Positions 55,314 through 63,447 of a stretch of 64,000 bases of DNA are shown piece after piece (the stretch's first letter is position 1; every line of letters begins with the position of its first letter). The stretch covers positions 310,001-374,000 of the forward strand of contig NZ_AHCF03000002.1 in the NCBI RefSeq assembly GCF_000238275.3, given 5' to 3'. The notes under the pieces are model-generated. The model worked only from the letters and a program-made list of their open reading frames with translations, was not told the origin of the DNA and did no database searches. This DNA is from Pseudoalteromonas undina (lineage in GTDB: Bacteria > Pseudomonadota > Gammaproteobacteria > Enterobacterales > Alteromonadaceae). Made by a program: the position numbers and the translations under genes.

Positions 55314-55750
55314 TGACTTCTAACCGTCCTTATTTACTACGCGCTTTTTTTGATTGGATTGTTGATAACGAATGCACGCCACACTTAGTGGTTAATGCTG
55401 ACTTTCCTGCAGTGCAAGTGCCAACACAGTTTGTCCAAGATGGTCAAATTGTATTGAACATAAGCCCTTCGGCGGTTACGCAGTTTTCGTTAGATAATAC
55501 TCAGCTTAGCTTTAACGCGCGCTTTGGCGGCCAGCCAATGCAAGTATACGTGCCTTTAGGGGCTGTACTTGCAATATATGCACGTGAAAATGGCGAAGGC
55601 ACAGTCTTTACTGCAGATGAGTTTTTAGAGGACGAAGACGATTTTGCTCCAGAGCTTGAAAGTGTCGATTCATCACCTGAAATAGTTGATGAAACGCCAG
55701 CTCCCAAGCCTGAAAAGAAAAAAGGCTCACATTTACGCGTTATAAAATAG
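55313..55750 (+). CDS. sspB: ClpXP adaptor / stringent starvation protein B
   Basis: The 145-residue protein has the SspB substrate-binding domain (NRPYLLRAFFDWIVDNECTP; ALPLGAVLAIYARENGEG-like block), an acidic linker (EDEDDFAPELE) and the C-terminal ClpX-binding tail (KKGSHLRVIK). It delivers ssrA-tagged proteins to ClpXP. It is translationally coupled to sspA and followed by a terminator. Confidence 0.97.
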   Translation: MTSNRPYLLRAFFDWIVDNECTPHLVVNADFPAVQVPTQFVQDGQIVLNISPSAVTQFSLDNTQLSFNARFGGQPMQVYVPLGAVLAIYARENGEGTVFTADEFLEDEDDFAPELESVDSSPEIVDETPAPKPEKKKGSHLRVIK

Positions 55751-55762
55751 CCCGTAAATGTT

Positions 55763-55797
55763 AGAAAAAAAAACCGCTTAATAAGCGGTTTTTTTAT
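55763..55797 (+). terminator. Intrinsic terminator after sspB
   Basis: AAAAAAAACCGCTTA and TAAGCGGTTTTTTT form a long stem with a very small loop and a seven-T tract. It could work in both directions. Confidence 0.93.
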
Positions 55798-55814
55798 GTC
55801 TGTATGAAAATATT

Positions 55815-55841
55815 AGGTTAAAGGTTAAAGGTTAAAGGTTA
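55815..55841. repeat. Short heptamer array, about 4 x AGGTTAA
   Basis: Three perfect AGGTTAA units plus a partial fourth. The unit is the reverse complement of the 51501 heptamer (TTTAACC). A degenerate run in 7-bp register follows at 55847-55895 (GCTCACG, AGCGACG, AGCTGCG, AGAAGCG, AGCAACG, GGCCTAG, AGACTCG). Confidence 0.88.
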
Positions 55842-55895
55842 GAAAGGCTCACGAGCGACGAGCTGCGAGAAGCGAGCAACGGGCCTAGAGACTCG

Positions 55896-56073
55896 AATTA
55901 ATCAGTTGGGCTAATGGTTACTGTTTTCTCATTTACTCCTCATTCACTTCTCTTTGTTCATATGCTTTTTAAGGCTGGTTTACCCGCGCATTTGATTGGC
56001 AATACGTTACGAGCTACAAGTTACGGGCCTAAAACCTAATACAGACGCGGGGTGAATCCGCTGCTACAGGTAT
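55896..56073. repeat. Repeat mosaic between sspB and dolP
   Basis: CTCATTTACTCCTCATTCAC continuing TTCTCTTTGTTCAT (55929-55961) copies the module at 47108. A degenerate heptamer run follows at 56003-56037 (TACGTTA, CGAGCTA, CAAGTTA, CGGGCCT, AAAACCT), then the GACGCGGGGTGAATCCGCTG palindrome at 56044-56067. There is no ORF. Confidence 0.75.
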
Positions 56074-56107
56074 AAAAAAACCTTGCGATGTTAACCGCAA
56101 GGTTTTT
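56074..56107 (-). terminator. Terminator of the lpoA-yraN-diaA-dolP direction (CCTTGCGGTTA module)
   Basis: On the minus strand, AAAAACCTTGCGG-TTAACA-TCGCAAGGTTTTTTT is a strong stem with a seven-T run, nearly identical to 47304-47336. Confidence 0.9.
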
Positions 56108-56114
56108 AAATTTC

Positions 56115-56184
56115 TCGAACCTCGAACCTCGAACCTCGAACCTCGAACCTCGTACCTCGAACCTCGAACCTCGAACCTCGAACC
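56115..56184. repeat. Heptamer array, 10 x TCGAACC (one variant), between dolP stop and terminator
   Basis: Ten units; the sixth reads TCGTACC and the rest are perfect. It ends 8 bp from the dolP stop codon (minus strand). It has the same heptamer and same placement as the arrays at 47344 and 61231. Confidence 0.95.
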
Positions 56185-56192
56185 TGATATCT

Positions 56193-56759
56193 TTACAAAT
56201 ACTCAAATACTTTAACTACCCGCTCTACGCCAGAGATATTACGGGCAATATTAACGGCTTGGTTTGCTTCAGCGTCAGATACTAGCCCCATTAAATATAC
56301 TTCGGCATTTTCAGTCACTACTTTTATATTATTACTGCTGATGTTTTCAGCCGCTAAAAGCTGCGCTTTTACTTTTGAGGTTAACCATGAGTCGTGAGTT
56401 TGCGTGGTGATTCCAATATTAGAGCCAATGCGAAGTTGGTTATGAATTTTGCGAATACCAGATAGATTTTCAATGGTTTTAAACGCTTGGTTTTTCATTT
56501 CTTGGTTAGGCACTTGTCCTACCATTAAAACCACGCCATTTACGCTTATAACGCTGATATGAGCAAACTTATTAAGGCGTTCATCTTCGCTAATAGCAAT
56601 GCTGGCTTTTATTTCAATGTTGTTGTCGTCTATTTGTGAGCCAATGGTTCGTCTATCGTTAGCGGCAGTAACAGCACTGGCTGTACCGGCGACCACAGCA
56701 GCGGCACAACCTTGCAATAACACAACAGTGCCTAAAATAATTAGGGAGCGTTTAAACAT
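56193..56759 (-). CDS. dolP: Outer-membrane lipoprotein with two BON domains
   Basis: The 188-residue lipoprotein has the lipobox LLQGC (Cys at 18) and two BON domains (about 45-110 and 120-185; NKFAHISVISVNGVVLMVGQ and AENISSNNIKVVTENAEVYL, each with the BON Gly). This matches DolP/YraP, which sits in the outer membrane and supports envelope integrity. It is encoded directly after diaA with an 8-bp overlap, as in E. coli. Confidence 0.93.
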   Translation of the reverse strand: MFKRSLIILGTVVLLQGCAAAVVAGTASAVTAANDRRTIGSQIDDNNIEIKASIAISEDERLNKFAHISVISVNGVVLMVGQVPNQEMKNQAFKTIENLSGIRKIHNQLRIGSNIGITTQTHDSWLTSKVKAQLLAAENISSNNIKVVTENAEVYLMGLVSDAEANQAVNIARNISGVERVVKVFEYL

Positions 56760-57345
56760 AATTTTCGTCCTGCGGGAAAAGGGTTAAATCCACCAACTCA
56801 CTTAAACAGTGAAGGTTCACTAAATGCGATTCAATAATGCGACTCGGGCGTTTAGATGGCGTACGAATTTCTACATCGTTATGGCCAAGCAAGCCAACGA
56901 GTTCGCCGCCATCATCGCCTACCATTACTATGACCTTCATATCTTTGGTAAGTGCCGCTTCTACTGCAGAAATTATGTGTTTTTCATTACCATTAATGGC
57001 AAGTACCAATAATAAGTCACCTTGCTGAGCAAAGGCACGAACTTGGCGTGCAAATGTATCGTGGTCATCTATTTGATTGCCTTGGCCCAAGTTAATATTT
57101 TCTTGTGAGAGAGCGATTGCAGGTAAGCAGGGACGTTCTGTTTCGTAAAAATTAACCAGTACGCCTGCCATGTGTTGTGCCAGCATATGGCAGTTTGCAG
57201 TACCGCAACAGATCAATTTATTCCCATTGATCAGGCTTTGTGCAATGGTAAATGCCGCTGATTCTAACGCGCTTGGCAACACTTCGCCTGCAGCTATTTG
57301 AACTTGAATACTTTCTTTAAAAATTTCTTTAATTGTATCTTGCAT
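56752..57345 (-). CDS. diaA: DnaA initiator-associating protein (SIS domain)
   Basis: The 197-residue SIS-domain protein (E. coli DiaA 196) has LICCGTANCHMLAQHMAGVL (about 44-63), ALSQENINLGQGNQIDDHDT and FAQQGDLLLVLAINGNEKHI, with the phosphosugar-isomerase fold. DiaA is a tetramer that binds DnaA and promotes its loading on oriC. It can be confused with GmhA, but the lpoA-yraN-diaA-dolP context and the sequence favour DiaA. Confidence 0.93.
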   Translation of the reverse strand: MQDTIKEIFKESIQVQIAAGEVLPSALESAAFTIAQSLINGNKLICCGTANCHMLAQHMAGVLVNFYETERPCLPAIALSQENINLGQGNQIDDHDTFARQVRAFAQQGDLLLVLAINGNEKHIISAVEAALTKDMKVIVMVGDDGGELVGLLGHNDVEIRTPSKRPSRIIESHLVNLHCLSELVDLTLFPQDENYV

Positions 57346-57373
57346 GGGTTACCAACAATTTATCTCTAATTCT

Positions 57374-57387
57374 GTGTGAGCTCACAC
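57374..57387. promoter_or_regulatory. 14-bp perfect palindrome upstream of diaA
   Basis: GTGTGAGCTCACAC lies 28 bp upstream of the diaA start in the 141-bp yraN-diaA gap. The TGTGA/TCACA halves resemble CRP half-sites but are separated by 2 bp instead of 6. It may be an operator or chance. Confidence 0.35.
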
Positions 57388-57486
57388 CGGCTTTATTAAA
57401 AGGTGATTATTTTAGGCGTAAGCTAATGTTTAACTGTATGCTCAACATGAAGCTGTTGTAATCGTCTTATTTTTATACATCAGACA

Positions 57487-57858
57487 TTAAAATACGTTTT
57501 TCAGCCAGTTAATATGTAATGACGGTTCGCCTGTTATAGCTACGTAATCAATACGTAATGGCTGGTTTTTTAAGTTTTTAGCACCAAGGTAATGATAAAT
57601 AGTGCGCTTTAACTTAGCTTGCTTTTGCGGGCTTAGCGCATAATTAGCGCCGCCTTTTATGTTATTTTTACGAAACTTAACTTCAACAAACACTAAGGTG
57701 TCACCGTCTTTCATAATGACATCAAGTTCGCCGTAGGGGCAGTAGTAATTACGCTCAATCGCTTTTAAACCTTGCGCTTCTAAATACTTTTGCGCTTGGC
57801 GCTCATAATACTGGCCTTTTTCACGACTATTTTGCCACAGCTGTTTAAACCACGACAT
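57487..57858 (-). CDS. yraN: UPF0102 protein YraN (predicted endonuclease fold)
   Basis: The 123-residue protein has AQKYLEAQGLKAIERNYYCP, the nuclease-like GELDVIMKDGDTLVFVEVKF (E, D and ExK of the restriction-endonuclease-like fold, about 43-62) and KQAKLKRTIYHYL. The biological role is unproven. It lies 9 bp downstream of lpoA. Confidence 0.93.
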   Translation of the reverse strand: MSWFKQLWQNSREKGQYYERQAQKYLEAQGLKAIERNYYCPYGELDVIMKDGDTLVFVEVKFRKNNIKGGANYALSPQKQAKLKRTIYHYLGAKNLKNQPLRIDYVAITGEPSLHINWLKNVF

Positions 57859-57867
57859 GTTAACCCC

Positions 57868-59748
57868 TTAGTTAATTATGGTTATGCCATCGTTTGCTGA
57901 TTGCATAAATAGCGGCACAGGGCGTTGTGTTTTTAATTCCACAGGTTTTATACGGCGATTGCTGTACTGCGCCCATTGCAGTGATCGTTCAATATCACCG
58001 GCACTATTAATGGATAATTTACCGCTTAAGCCTGAAAAGTATTTATCGGGTGTAATGCTCAGCTGCCTAATATCATTCAGCATGGCGACGGCATCGTAAG
58101 CCATGGCAAATAAACGTTGGCTAATATCAGCCTGTTCAGGCCATAAATAATTATATTGCTTACGAAGATTATGCTGCGTAATTTGTGAGTCTAACATCCA
58201 AGGAAGTTCGGTAAAATAGAGCCCGTCTAAATCGCCTTTGTCAGTGGTATCTATTTGCTTACTATGACTTTTAGAGCTGGCGTAAATAGGGATTCTGTCG
58301 GCAAAGGTGCTTACGTTAACATCTAGGTAAGGCTTAATTAATCGGGTCTCTATGGCGTCACCTAATATGTAAATTGCATCAATATCGCCACGTGAGCGGG
58401 TTTCACTTTCTACTTCTTTATTAAAGAGTGTTTTAACCGATTTAATACGCTCTTTTGATTTATCAACTTCTAGCAAGCTGGTAATGGTATTGGGCATATC
58501 TTTATTATCGTTGTAAAAGCCAACTTGTGTGGTTGTTTCACTATAGCGTTGCCATTGCAGATTAAAGTAGTCAATTAAGCGCTGACCATTGGTATTATTT
58601 GGCGCTAGCAACATAGGTTTTTGATAACCTTGCGCTAAAAAGTGCTCTAGAGTTTGTTGTACTTCATGCTCTGGATTAAGCGCAAAAAAGTAGTGTTGCA
58701 GAGAGGTTCGTTCGCCATCAAAGGTATTTAAATGTAATGTGGGTATATCGAGTAATGTATTGGTCTTAGCGAGCTTATCTATATTGGCTTTTAATAGCGG
58801 GCCAATAACAAAGTCTGGTTGTAATTGCGAAATCTGTGCGCTCAACGCTTCGGTTTCGGTATTTTCACCAATAAACAGCGTTTCGCTAATCTCTTTTTTA
58901 TCAAGTGCAGCCAGTATGCCGGCTTTTAATGCATCCCCTAAGCGCTTGTTAGCACCTGACTGAGGTAATAGCACAACTAAGCGTTCAATATTTAGTGGTG
59001 CTAACTCATTGGCGTAAGTATCTTGTTTTGGTAGAACATTGGTACCAGGGTGCCCAAGGTAACGGCGGCGCCAATTATTAATCGCTTGGTCTAAATCAAC
59101 AGAGCTGTTGGCATAAACCTGATGATACAAAGCTAAGTTAATCCAGCCTTGTTGAATAACCGAGCCACGATTAAATCGCTCTAATGCATACGAAGAAAGC
59201 TGCTTTAAATTATGCCAAAGTGCGTCATTAAGTTTAGGGATAGAAATATTATTTTTTGCTACCGATTCAGAGGCAGCAAAAAAGTAAGGAGCTGCACGTT
59301 TTGGTAAGTCTTGCGACGCAAAAATGCTGGCAGTTAAAAATTGGTGCCAAGCAAAATGCTCAGGTTGCTTAAGTTGCCCCTCAAGCGTGTTTAGTACCTC
59401 TAGTGCTTGCTGATTTTTATTTTGCTCTTTTTGCGCAAAGGCAATGTATAAACGATTTTGAATTTGATCAACACTGGCGGTAAGTGCAAGTTCAGTGCAT
59501 ATTTTTTCGAGTAGTGGCCAGTTTTCTTCTGTAATTGCGCTATCACGAGCACTATAAAGTAGCTGAATTTTATCAGCGCCATAGCGGTTTTGCGCTAATT
59601 GGTAAATAGATTGCGCATTCAGTGCTTCATTTTTCAGCGTATTGGCACTGTTACTTAAGTTATCGCTGGTTTTAGTTGGTTTTTCGGTTGTGCTACACGC
59701 CGATAACCCTGACAATATAATTAATAGACTAACTAGTTTAAGTCGCAC
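57868..59748 (-). CDS. lpoA: Outer-membrane lipoprotein activator of PBP1A
   Basis: The 626-residue lipoprotein (E. coli LpoA 678) has the signal peptide MRLKLVSLLIILSGLSACS with the lipobox LSAC. A TPR-like N-terminal domain (to about 240) precedes a periplasmic-binding-protein-like C-terminal domain (VVLLPQSGANKRLGDALKAG; PTLHLNTFDGERTSLQHYFF; YASSKSHSKQ). LpoA reaches through the periplasm to stimulate PBP1A. It is divergent from rsmI, as in E. coli. Confidence 0.93.
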   Translation of the reverse strand: MRLKLVSLLIILSGLSACSTTEKPTKTSDNLSNSANTLKNEALNAQSIYQLAQNRYGADKIQLLYSARDSAITEENWPLLEKICTELALTASVDQIQNRLYIAFAQKEQNKNQQALEVLNTLEGQLKQPEHFAWHQFLTASIFASQDLPKRAAPYFFAASESVAKNNISIPKLNDALWHNLKQLSSYALERFNRGSVIQQGWINLALYHQVYANSSVDLDQAINNWRRRYLGHPGTNVLPKQDTYANELAPLNIERLVVLLPQSGANKRLGDALKAGILAALDKKEISETLFIGENTETEALSAQISQLQPDFVIGPLLKANIDKLAKTNTLLDIPTLHLNTFDGERTSLQHYFFALNPEHEVQQTLEHFLAQGYQKPMLLAPNNTNGQRLIDYFNLQWQRYSETTTQVGFYNDNKDMPNTITSLLEVDKSKERIKSVKTLFNKEVESETRSRGDIDAIYILGDAIETRLIKPYLDVNVSTFADRIPIYASSKSHSKQIDTTDKGDLDGLYFTELPWMLDSQITQHNLRKQYNYLWPEQADISQRLFAMAYDAVAMLNDIRQLSITPDKYFSGLSGKLSINSAGDIERSLQWAQYSNRRIKPVELKTQRPVPLFMQSANDGITIIN

Positions 59749-59808
59749 AATGATTTCCCATACGTTAACGCGATTTGCTTATATTACTGACTGACGCAGG
59801 AGACCTCA

Positions 59809-60666
59809 ATGTTAAATGAGGAGAATTCACAGAAAATTGGCACTCTTTACGTTGTTGCCACCCCAATCGGCAATTATGACGACTTAAGTCAGCGTGCAAT
59901 CGCGACATTATCGCAGGTTGACTTAATCGCGGCTGAAGACACTCGCCATACTGGTAAGCTACTTAGCCACTTTGGTATTAAGGCTAAAACCTTTGCGTTA
60001 CATGACCATAATGAAAAGCAAAAAGCGCAGCAAATTATCGACCAACTTAATCAAGGGTTAAATATTGCACTGGTCTCTGATGCAGGCACGCCGCTTATAA
60101 GCGACCCTGGTTATGCGGTGGTTAACTTATGTCGTGAGCAAGGCGCAAGTGTAACACCCGTACCTGGTGCATGTGCTGCTATTACAGCGGTATGTTGTTC
60201 TGGGTTACCTACTGATCGTTTTCAATTTATTGGCTTCACACCTGCCAAAAGTAAAGCGCGCCAAGACTTTTTTATAGATGCGGTTAACTCAAGTATTACC
60301 AGTATTATGTATGAAAGTACCCACCGTATTATGGCAAGCCTTGACGATTTAGAAGCAGCGCTAGGTAGTGAGCAGCAGGTGGTATTTGCCAAAGAGCTCA
60401 CTAAAACCTTTGAAACCTTTTTTAATGGCACAGTGAGTGAGTTAAAGCAGTTTTTAACTGACGATCCAACTAAACAACGCGGCGAAATAGTACTCATGCT
60501 GCCGGGTAAAGCTAAGGTAGTTGACGATATTCCGCCAGAAGCCCGTAAAATGTTAGCGTTACTTGAAAACGAAATGCCAATGAAAAAAGCGTGTGGTGTA
60601 GTAGCCGATTACTTCGGCATGAAGAAAAACGCGTTGTATAAAACAATTATTGAAGAAAAACAGTAA
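59809..60666 (+). CDS. rsmI: 16S rRNA (cytidine-1402 2'-O)-methyltransferase
   Basis: The 285-residue protein (E. coli 286) is of the tetrapyrrole methylase fold: GTLYVVATPIGNYDDLSQRA (about 11-30), AAEDTRHTGKLL, LVSDAGTPLISDPGY, VPGACAAITAVCCSGLPTDR and MYESTHRI. It 2'-O-methylates C1402 of 16S rRNA. The ATG has CAGGAGA upstream. It is divergent from lpoA and immediately upstream of rnpB. Confidence 0.97.
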   Translation: MLNEENSQKIGTLYVVATPIGNYDDLSQRAIATLSQVDLIAAEDTRHTGKLLSHFGIKAKTFALHDHNEKQKAQQIIDQLNQGLNIALVSDAGTPLISDPGYAVVNLCREQGASVTPVPGACAAITAVCCSGLPTDRFQFIGFTPAKSKARQDFFIDAVNSSITSIMYESTHRIMASLDDLEAALGSEQQVVFAKELTKTFETFFNGTVSELKQFLTDDPTKQRGEIVLMLPGKAKVVDDIPPEARKMLALLENEMPMKKACGVVADYFGMKKNALYKTIIEEKQ

Positions 60667-60696
60667 ATGTTTACTGCGTAGTGTTGTGCTCTCATG

Positions 60697-60702
60697 TATA
60701 CT
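60697..60702 (+). promoter_or_regulatory. -10 element of the rnpB promoter
   Basis: TATACT ends 7 nt before the first paired base of the RNase P RNA. No strong -35 is seen at 17 bp (CTGCGT). Confidence 0.6.
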
Positions 60703-60709
60703 GCGCGCC

Positions 60710-61072
<363 letters not shown>

Positions 61073-61081
61073 TCATTCAAT

Positions 61082-61116
61082 AAAAAAGCCCGCAGTTAAC
61101 GCTGCGGGCTTTTTTG
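61082..61116 (+). terminator. Intrinsic terminator of rnpB
   Basis: AAAAAAGCCCGCAG and CTGCGGGCTTTTTT enclose TTAACG, with a 14-bp stem and T run right after the RNA. Confidence 0.95.
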
Positions 61117-61190
61117 TGTTTGGAATAAGCTGTCAGGTTGCGGGCTTAAAACCTAAACTCGACGCGAGACTAACTATCGCCTTCAGGCAT

Positions 61191-61224
61191 AAAAAACCTT
61201 GTAATGTTAACCGCAAGGCTTTTA
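61191..61224 (-). terminator. Terminator of the second MscS gene (CCTTG module)
   Basis: On the minus strand, AAAAGCCTTGCGG-TTAACA-TTACAAGGTTTTTT is the third copy of the module seen at 47304 and 56074, here with a weaker stem. Confidence 0.75.
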
Positions 61225-61230
61225 AATTTC

Positions 61231-61251
61231 TCGAACCTCGAACCTCGAACC
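61231..61251. repeat. Heptamer array, 3 x TCGAACC
   Basis: Three perfect TCGAACC units sit 3 bp from the stop codon of the minus-strand channel gene. This is the shortest of the three same-heptamer arrays. Confidence 0.9.
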
Positions 61252-61254
61252 TAT

Positions 61255-62367
61255 CTATATAATATTTTTACCCTGCTCCGGATCGCGCGATTCATCGGCT
61301 TGCTCGCGAATATCATCCGTATCACTGCTTACATCATCAATACCGTGTTCATGCTCTGTGGTTTTATGTTTTTGAGTATGTGGTTTCTCTTTAGTTTTTT
61401 CTGTTGTCTCTGTTTTAGCTTCGCTTGCTGTGGGGTAAATGTCTTCACCTTGGCTATTGAGCAATACACGTTCTCTGGCATCGTCAGGCATGCTTATATT
61501 ATGTTGTGTAAAGCTGTTAATTAACTCTCTCATAAGCTGTGAGGCTACTTTTACAACGCTGTATTGTTCGCCATTGACCCAAAAGTAAACGGTAAAGTTA
61601 ATAGTGGCGGAGCCTAAGTTATCAACCAATACTTGAGGAGGTGGATCGCTAAGCACAGAGTTTTGATTGGTTATAACGCTAATCGCAAGACTTTGAGCGT
61701 CGCGAATGTCATTATCGTAGCCAATACCAATTGAGAAATGACCGCGCATTTTTGGATTAGCGGTTAAGTTTTTAATGGTATTTTTATACACAGTCGCATT
61801 GGGTATTTGAATATGATTGCCATCGTAGTCAACTAAAGTGGTCGCTCGTGCAGTTACTTTTTTAACTATACCTATTCTGCCATCTACTTCTATTACATCA
61901 TCAATTTTAAATGGACGTTGTACACTCAAAAGTAAACTGGCAATAAAGTTCTCAGCAATATCCCGAAAGGCAAACCCTAAAATAAGCCCTATTAACCCAG
62001 TGCCACTCATAATAGCGACCGCGAATTCAGTCAAGCCAGCCAAACGTAAAAATAGGTAAAACCCGAGTAAAATAATTAAGGTACTAATGCCACGCCTAGC
62101 AACTAGGTGTACTAATTTACTGTTGGTCATGTAAGTAACGGGCTTTATTAACAAGCGTGATAATGGGGTGGCGATTAAATAACTAATCACCAAAATAATA
62201 ATCCCTAAAAACAAAGTGGGCAGTAATTGCACGAATGAGTGTAGTAATTGCACGCTTTGCTCTTTTAAAAAGCCCCATGAAACCGAGTTTGGCTGAACGG
62301 TGTCGATTGCGGGAATAGATGCGTTATTAGCGAGTGTTGCAATTAAAGCGCTGAGCATAGGAGCCAT
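61255..62367 (-). CDS. MscS-family mechanosensitive channel with C-terminal tail
   Basis: The 370-residue protein has three N-terminal helices (LFLGIIILVISYLIATPL near 52-69; GISTLIILLGFYLFLRLA; FAVAIMSGTGLIGLILGFAF, the pore helix) and the MscS beta domain (DDVIEVDGRIGIVKKVTARA; IQIPNATVYKNTIKNL). A charged tail of about 60 residues (EAKTETTEKTKEKPHTQKHK, EHEHGIDD) is not found in small MscS and may be a disordered extension. It is a second, divergent channel besides mscS at 16124. Confidence 0.92.
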   Translation of the reverse strand: MAPMLSALIATLANNASIPAIDTVQPNSVSWGFLKEQSVQLLHSFVQLLPTLFLGIIILVISYLIATPLSRLLIKPVTYMTNSKLVHLVARRGISTLIILLGFYLFLRLAGLTEFAVAIMSGTGLIGLILGFAFRDIAENFIASLLLSVQRPFKIDDVIEVDGRIGIVKKVTARATTLVDYDGNHIQIPNATVYKNTIKNLTANPKMRGHFSIGIGYDNDIRDAQSLAISVITNQNSVLSDPPPQVLVDNLGSATINFTVYFWVNGEQYSVVKVASQLMRELINSFTQHNISMPDDARERVLLNSQGEDIYPTASEAKTETTEKTKEKPHTQKHKTTEHEHGIDDVSSDTDDIREQADESRDPEQGKNII

Positions 62368-62388
62368 CCGTGTTGGGTTGAGTTAATT

Positions 62389-62456
62389 AGGGTCTGTGTA
62401 AAACAATAGCAGCAAGTTTAATACCAAGCAGTATTTGTTTGGTATTAAACTTGCTG
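62389..62456. repeat. AGGGTCTGT end plus 18-bp hairpin between divergent genes
   Basis: AGGGTCTGTGTAAAACA matches the start of the MITE-like ends. It is followed by CAGCAAGTTTAATACCAA (62410-62427) and its exact inverted complement TTGGTATTAAACTTGCTG (62439-62456) around an 11-nt loop. TTTGGTATT also occurs in the 8592 element. It is probably a truncated relative lying in the divergent promoter region. Confidence 0.75.
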
Positions 62457-62485
62457 TGAATTAAAGCAACAAAGGGGAGTTAACG

Positions 62486-63433
62486 ATGAGTGACTTTAAG
62501 CGTGGCCAAAGAGCCAAGCAGCCTAACCATATCCCTCTACGTGGCTGGTGGGATATTGCAAAGCGAATTATAAAACAAATGAGCCGTGATAATTTATCCT
62601 TGGTGGCAGCAGGCGTGGCCTTTTATGCACTTCTTGCTATTTTTCCTGCCATTGCGGCGTTGGTGTCTGTGTATGCTTATTTTGCTTCACCGAACGATAT
62701 TAGTGCGTATTTAAGTCAATTTATGGCGTTATTGCCGCAAAGTACCCAAGAGATTATTTTGTCTCAGGTTTCAAGCCTTGCGCAAAAGTCTCAAACTAGT
62801 TTAAGTCTTAGCGCGCTGGGCACTTTACTGCTCACTATTTGGAGTAGCTCTAAGGGCAGCCAAGCTTTGATCACCGCGTGTAATATTAGTTATCACGAAT
62901 ACGAAAAGCGTTCATTTTTTAAGGCGCAACTTGTACGTTTATTATTTTCAGTGGGCGCGATTGTGGTGGCGGTTATAGCATTGGTAATTATAGGTATATT
63001 ACCGTTAGCACTTAACCTGTTAGGAATAAAAGAGAGTATTGATTTTTTAATCATGCTTATCTCATGGCCATTACTGGCACTAACCTTTAACTTTGCATTG
63101 TTAATTTTATATCGTTACGCGCCTCACAGAAAAGCAGCTAAGTGGCGCTGGGTTACCGTAGGCTCATTCACTGCCACAGTATTATGGATTGTGGCATCTT
63201 TTGGCTTTTCATTTTATGTATCTCATTTTGCCAGTTACAACGAAACATATGGCTCTTTAGGTGGGGTGGTTATTATGCTTATGTGGCTGTTTATTAGCAC
63301 TTATATCATTATTTTGGGAGCCTCAATTAATGCTGCGTTAGAGCAGCAAACAGCGCAAGACAGCACAATAGGCCCAGATAAAAAAAGAGGGCAGCGAGGC
63401 GCTTATGTTGCAGACCACCTTGATATTAAATAA
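62486..63433 (+). CDS. YihY/virulence-factor BrkB family membrane protein
   Basis: The 315-residue protein has the UPF0761/BrkB pattern: an N-terminal amphipathic region (WWDIAKRIIKQMSRDNLSLV), then about six membrane helices (VAAGVAFYALLAIFPAIAAL; LFSVGAIVVAVIALVIIGIL; WPLLALTFNFALLILYRYAP; YGSLGGVVIMLMWLFISTYI). The substrate is unknown; the family was once misannotated as RNase BN. The charged C-terminus is KKRGQRG-rich. A GGGGAG ribosome-binding site precedes the ATG. Confidence 0.92.
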   Translation: MSDFKRGQRAKQPNHIPLRGWWDIAKRIIKQMSRDNLSLVAAGVAFYALLAIFPAIAALVSVYAYFASPNDISAYLSQFMALLPQSTQEIILSQVSSLAQKSQTSLSLSALGTLLLTIWSSSKGSQALITACNISYHEYEKRSFFKAQLVRLLFSVGAIVVAVIALVIIGILPLALNLLGIKESIDFLIMLISWPLLALTFNFALLILYRYAPHRKAAKWRWVTVGSFTATVLWIVASFGFSFYVSHFASYNETYGSLGGVVIMLMWLFISTYIIILGASINAALEQQTAQDSTIGPDKKRGQRGAYVADHLDIK

Positions 63434-63447
63434 CTCTATTACTTTTA

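Noticed and set aside
56088..56285. ORF translating to repeated NLEPRTS
   Set aside because: It is a translation of the TCGAACC array; period 7 in DNA gives a 7-residue protein repeat. No ribosome-binding site, and it overlaps dolP on the other strand.
57374..57387. CRP binding site
   Set aside because: The TGTGA and TCACA halves are 2 bp apart rather than 6.
61204..61524. 106-codon plus-strand ORF with hydrophobic stretches
   Set aside because: It begins in the terminator/array and overlaps the antisense of the MscS-family gene; no ribosome-binding site.
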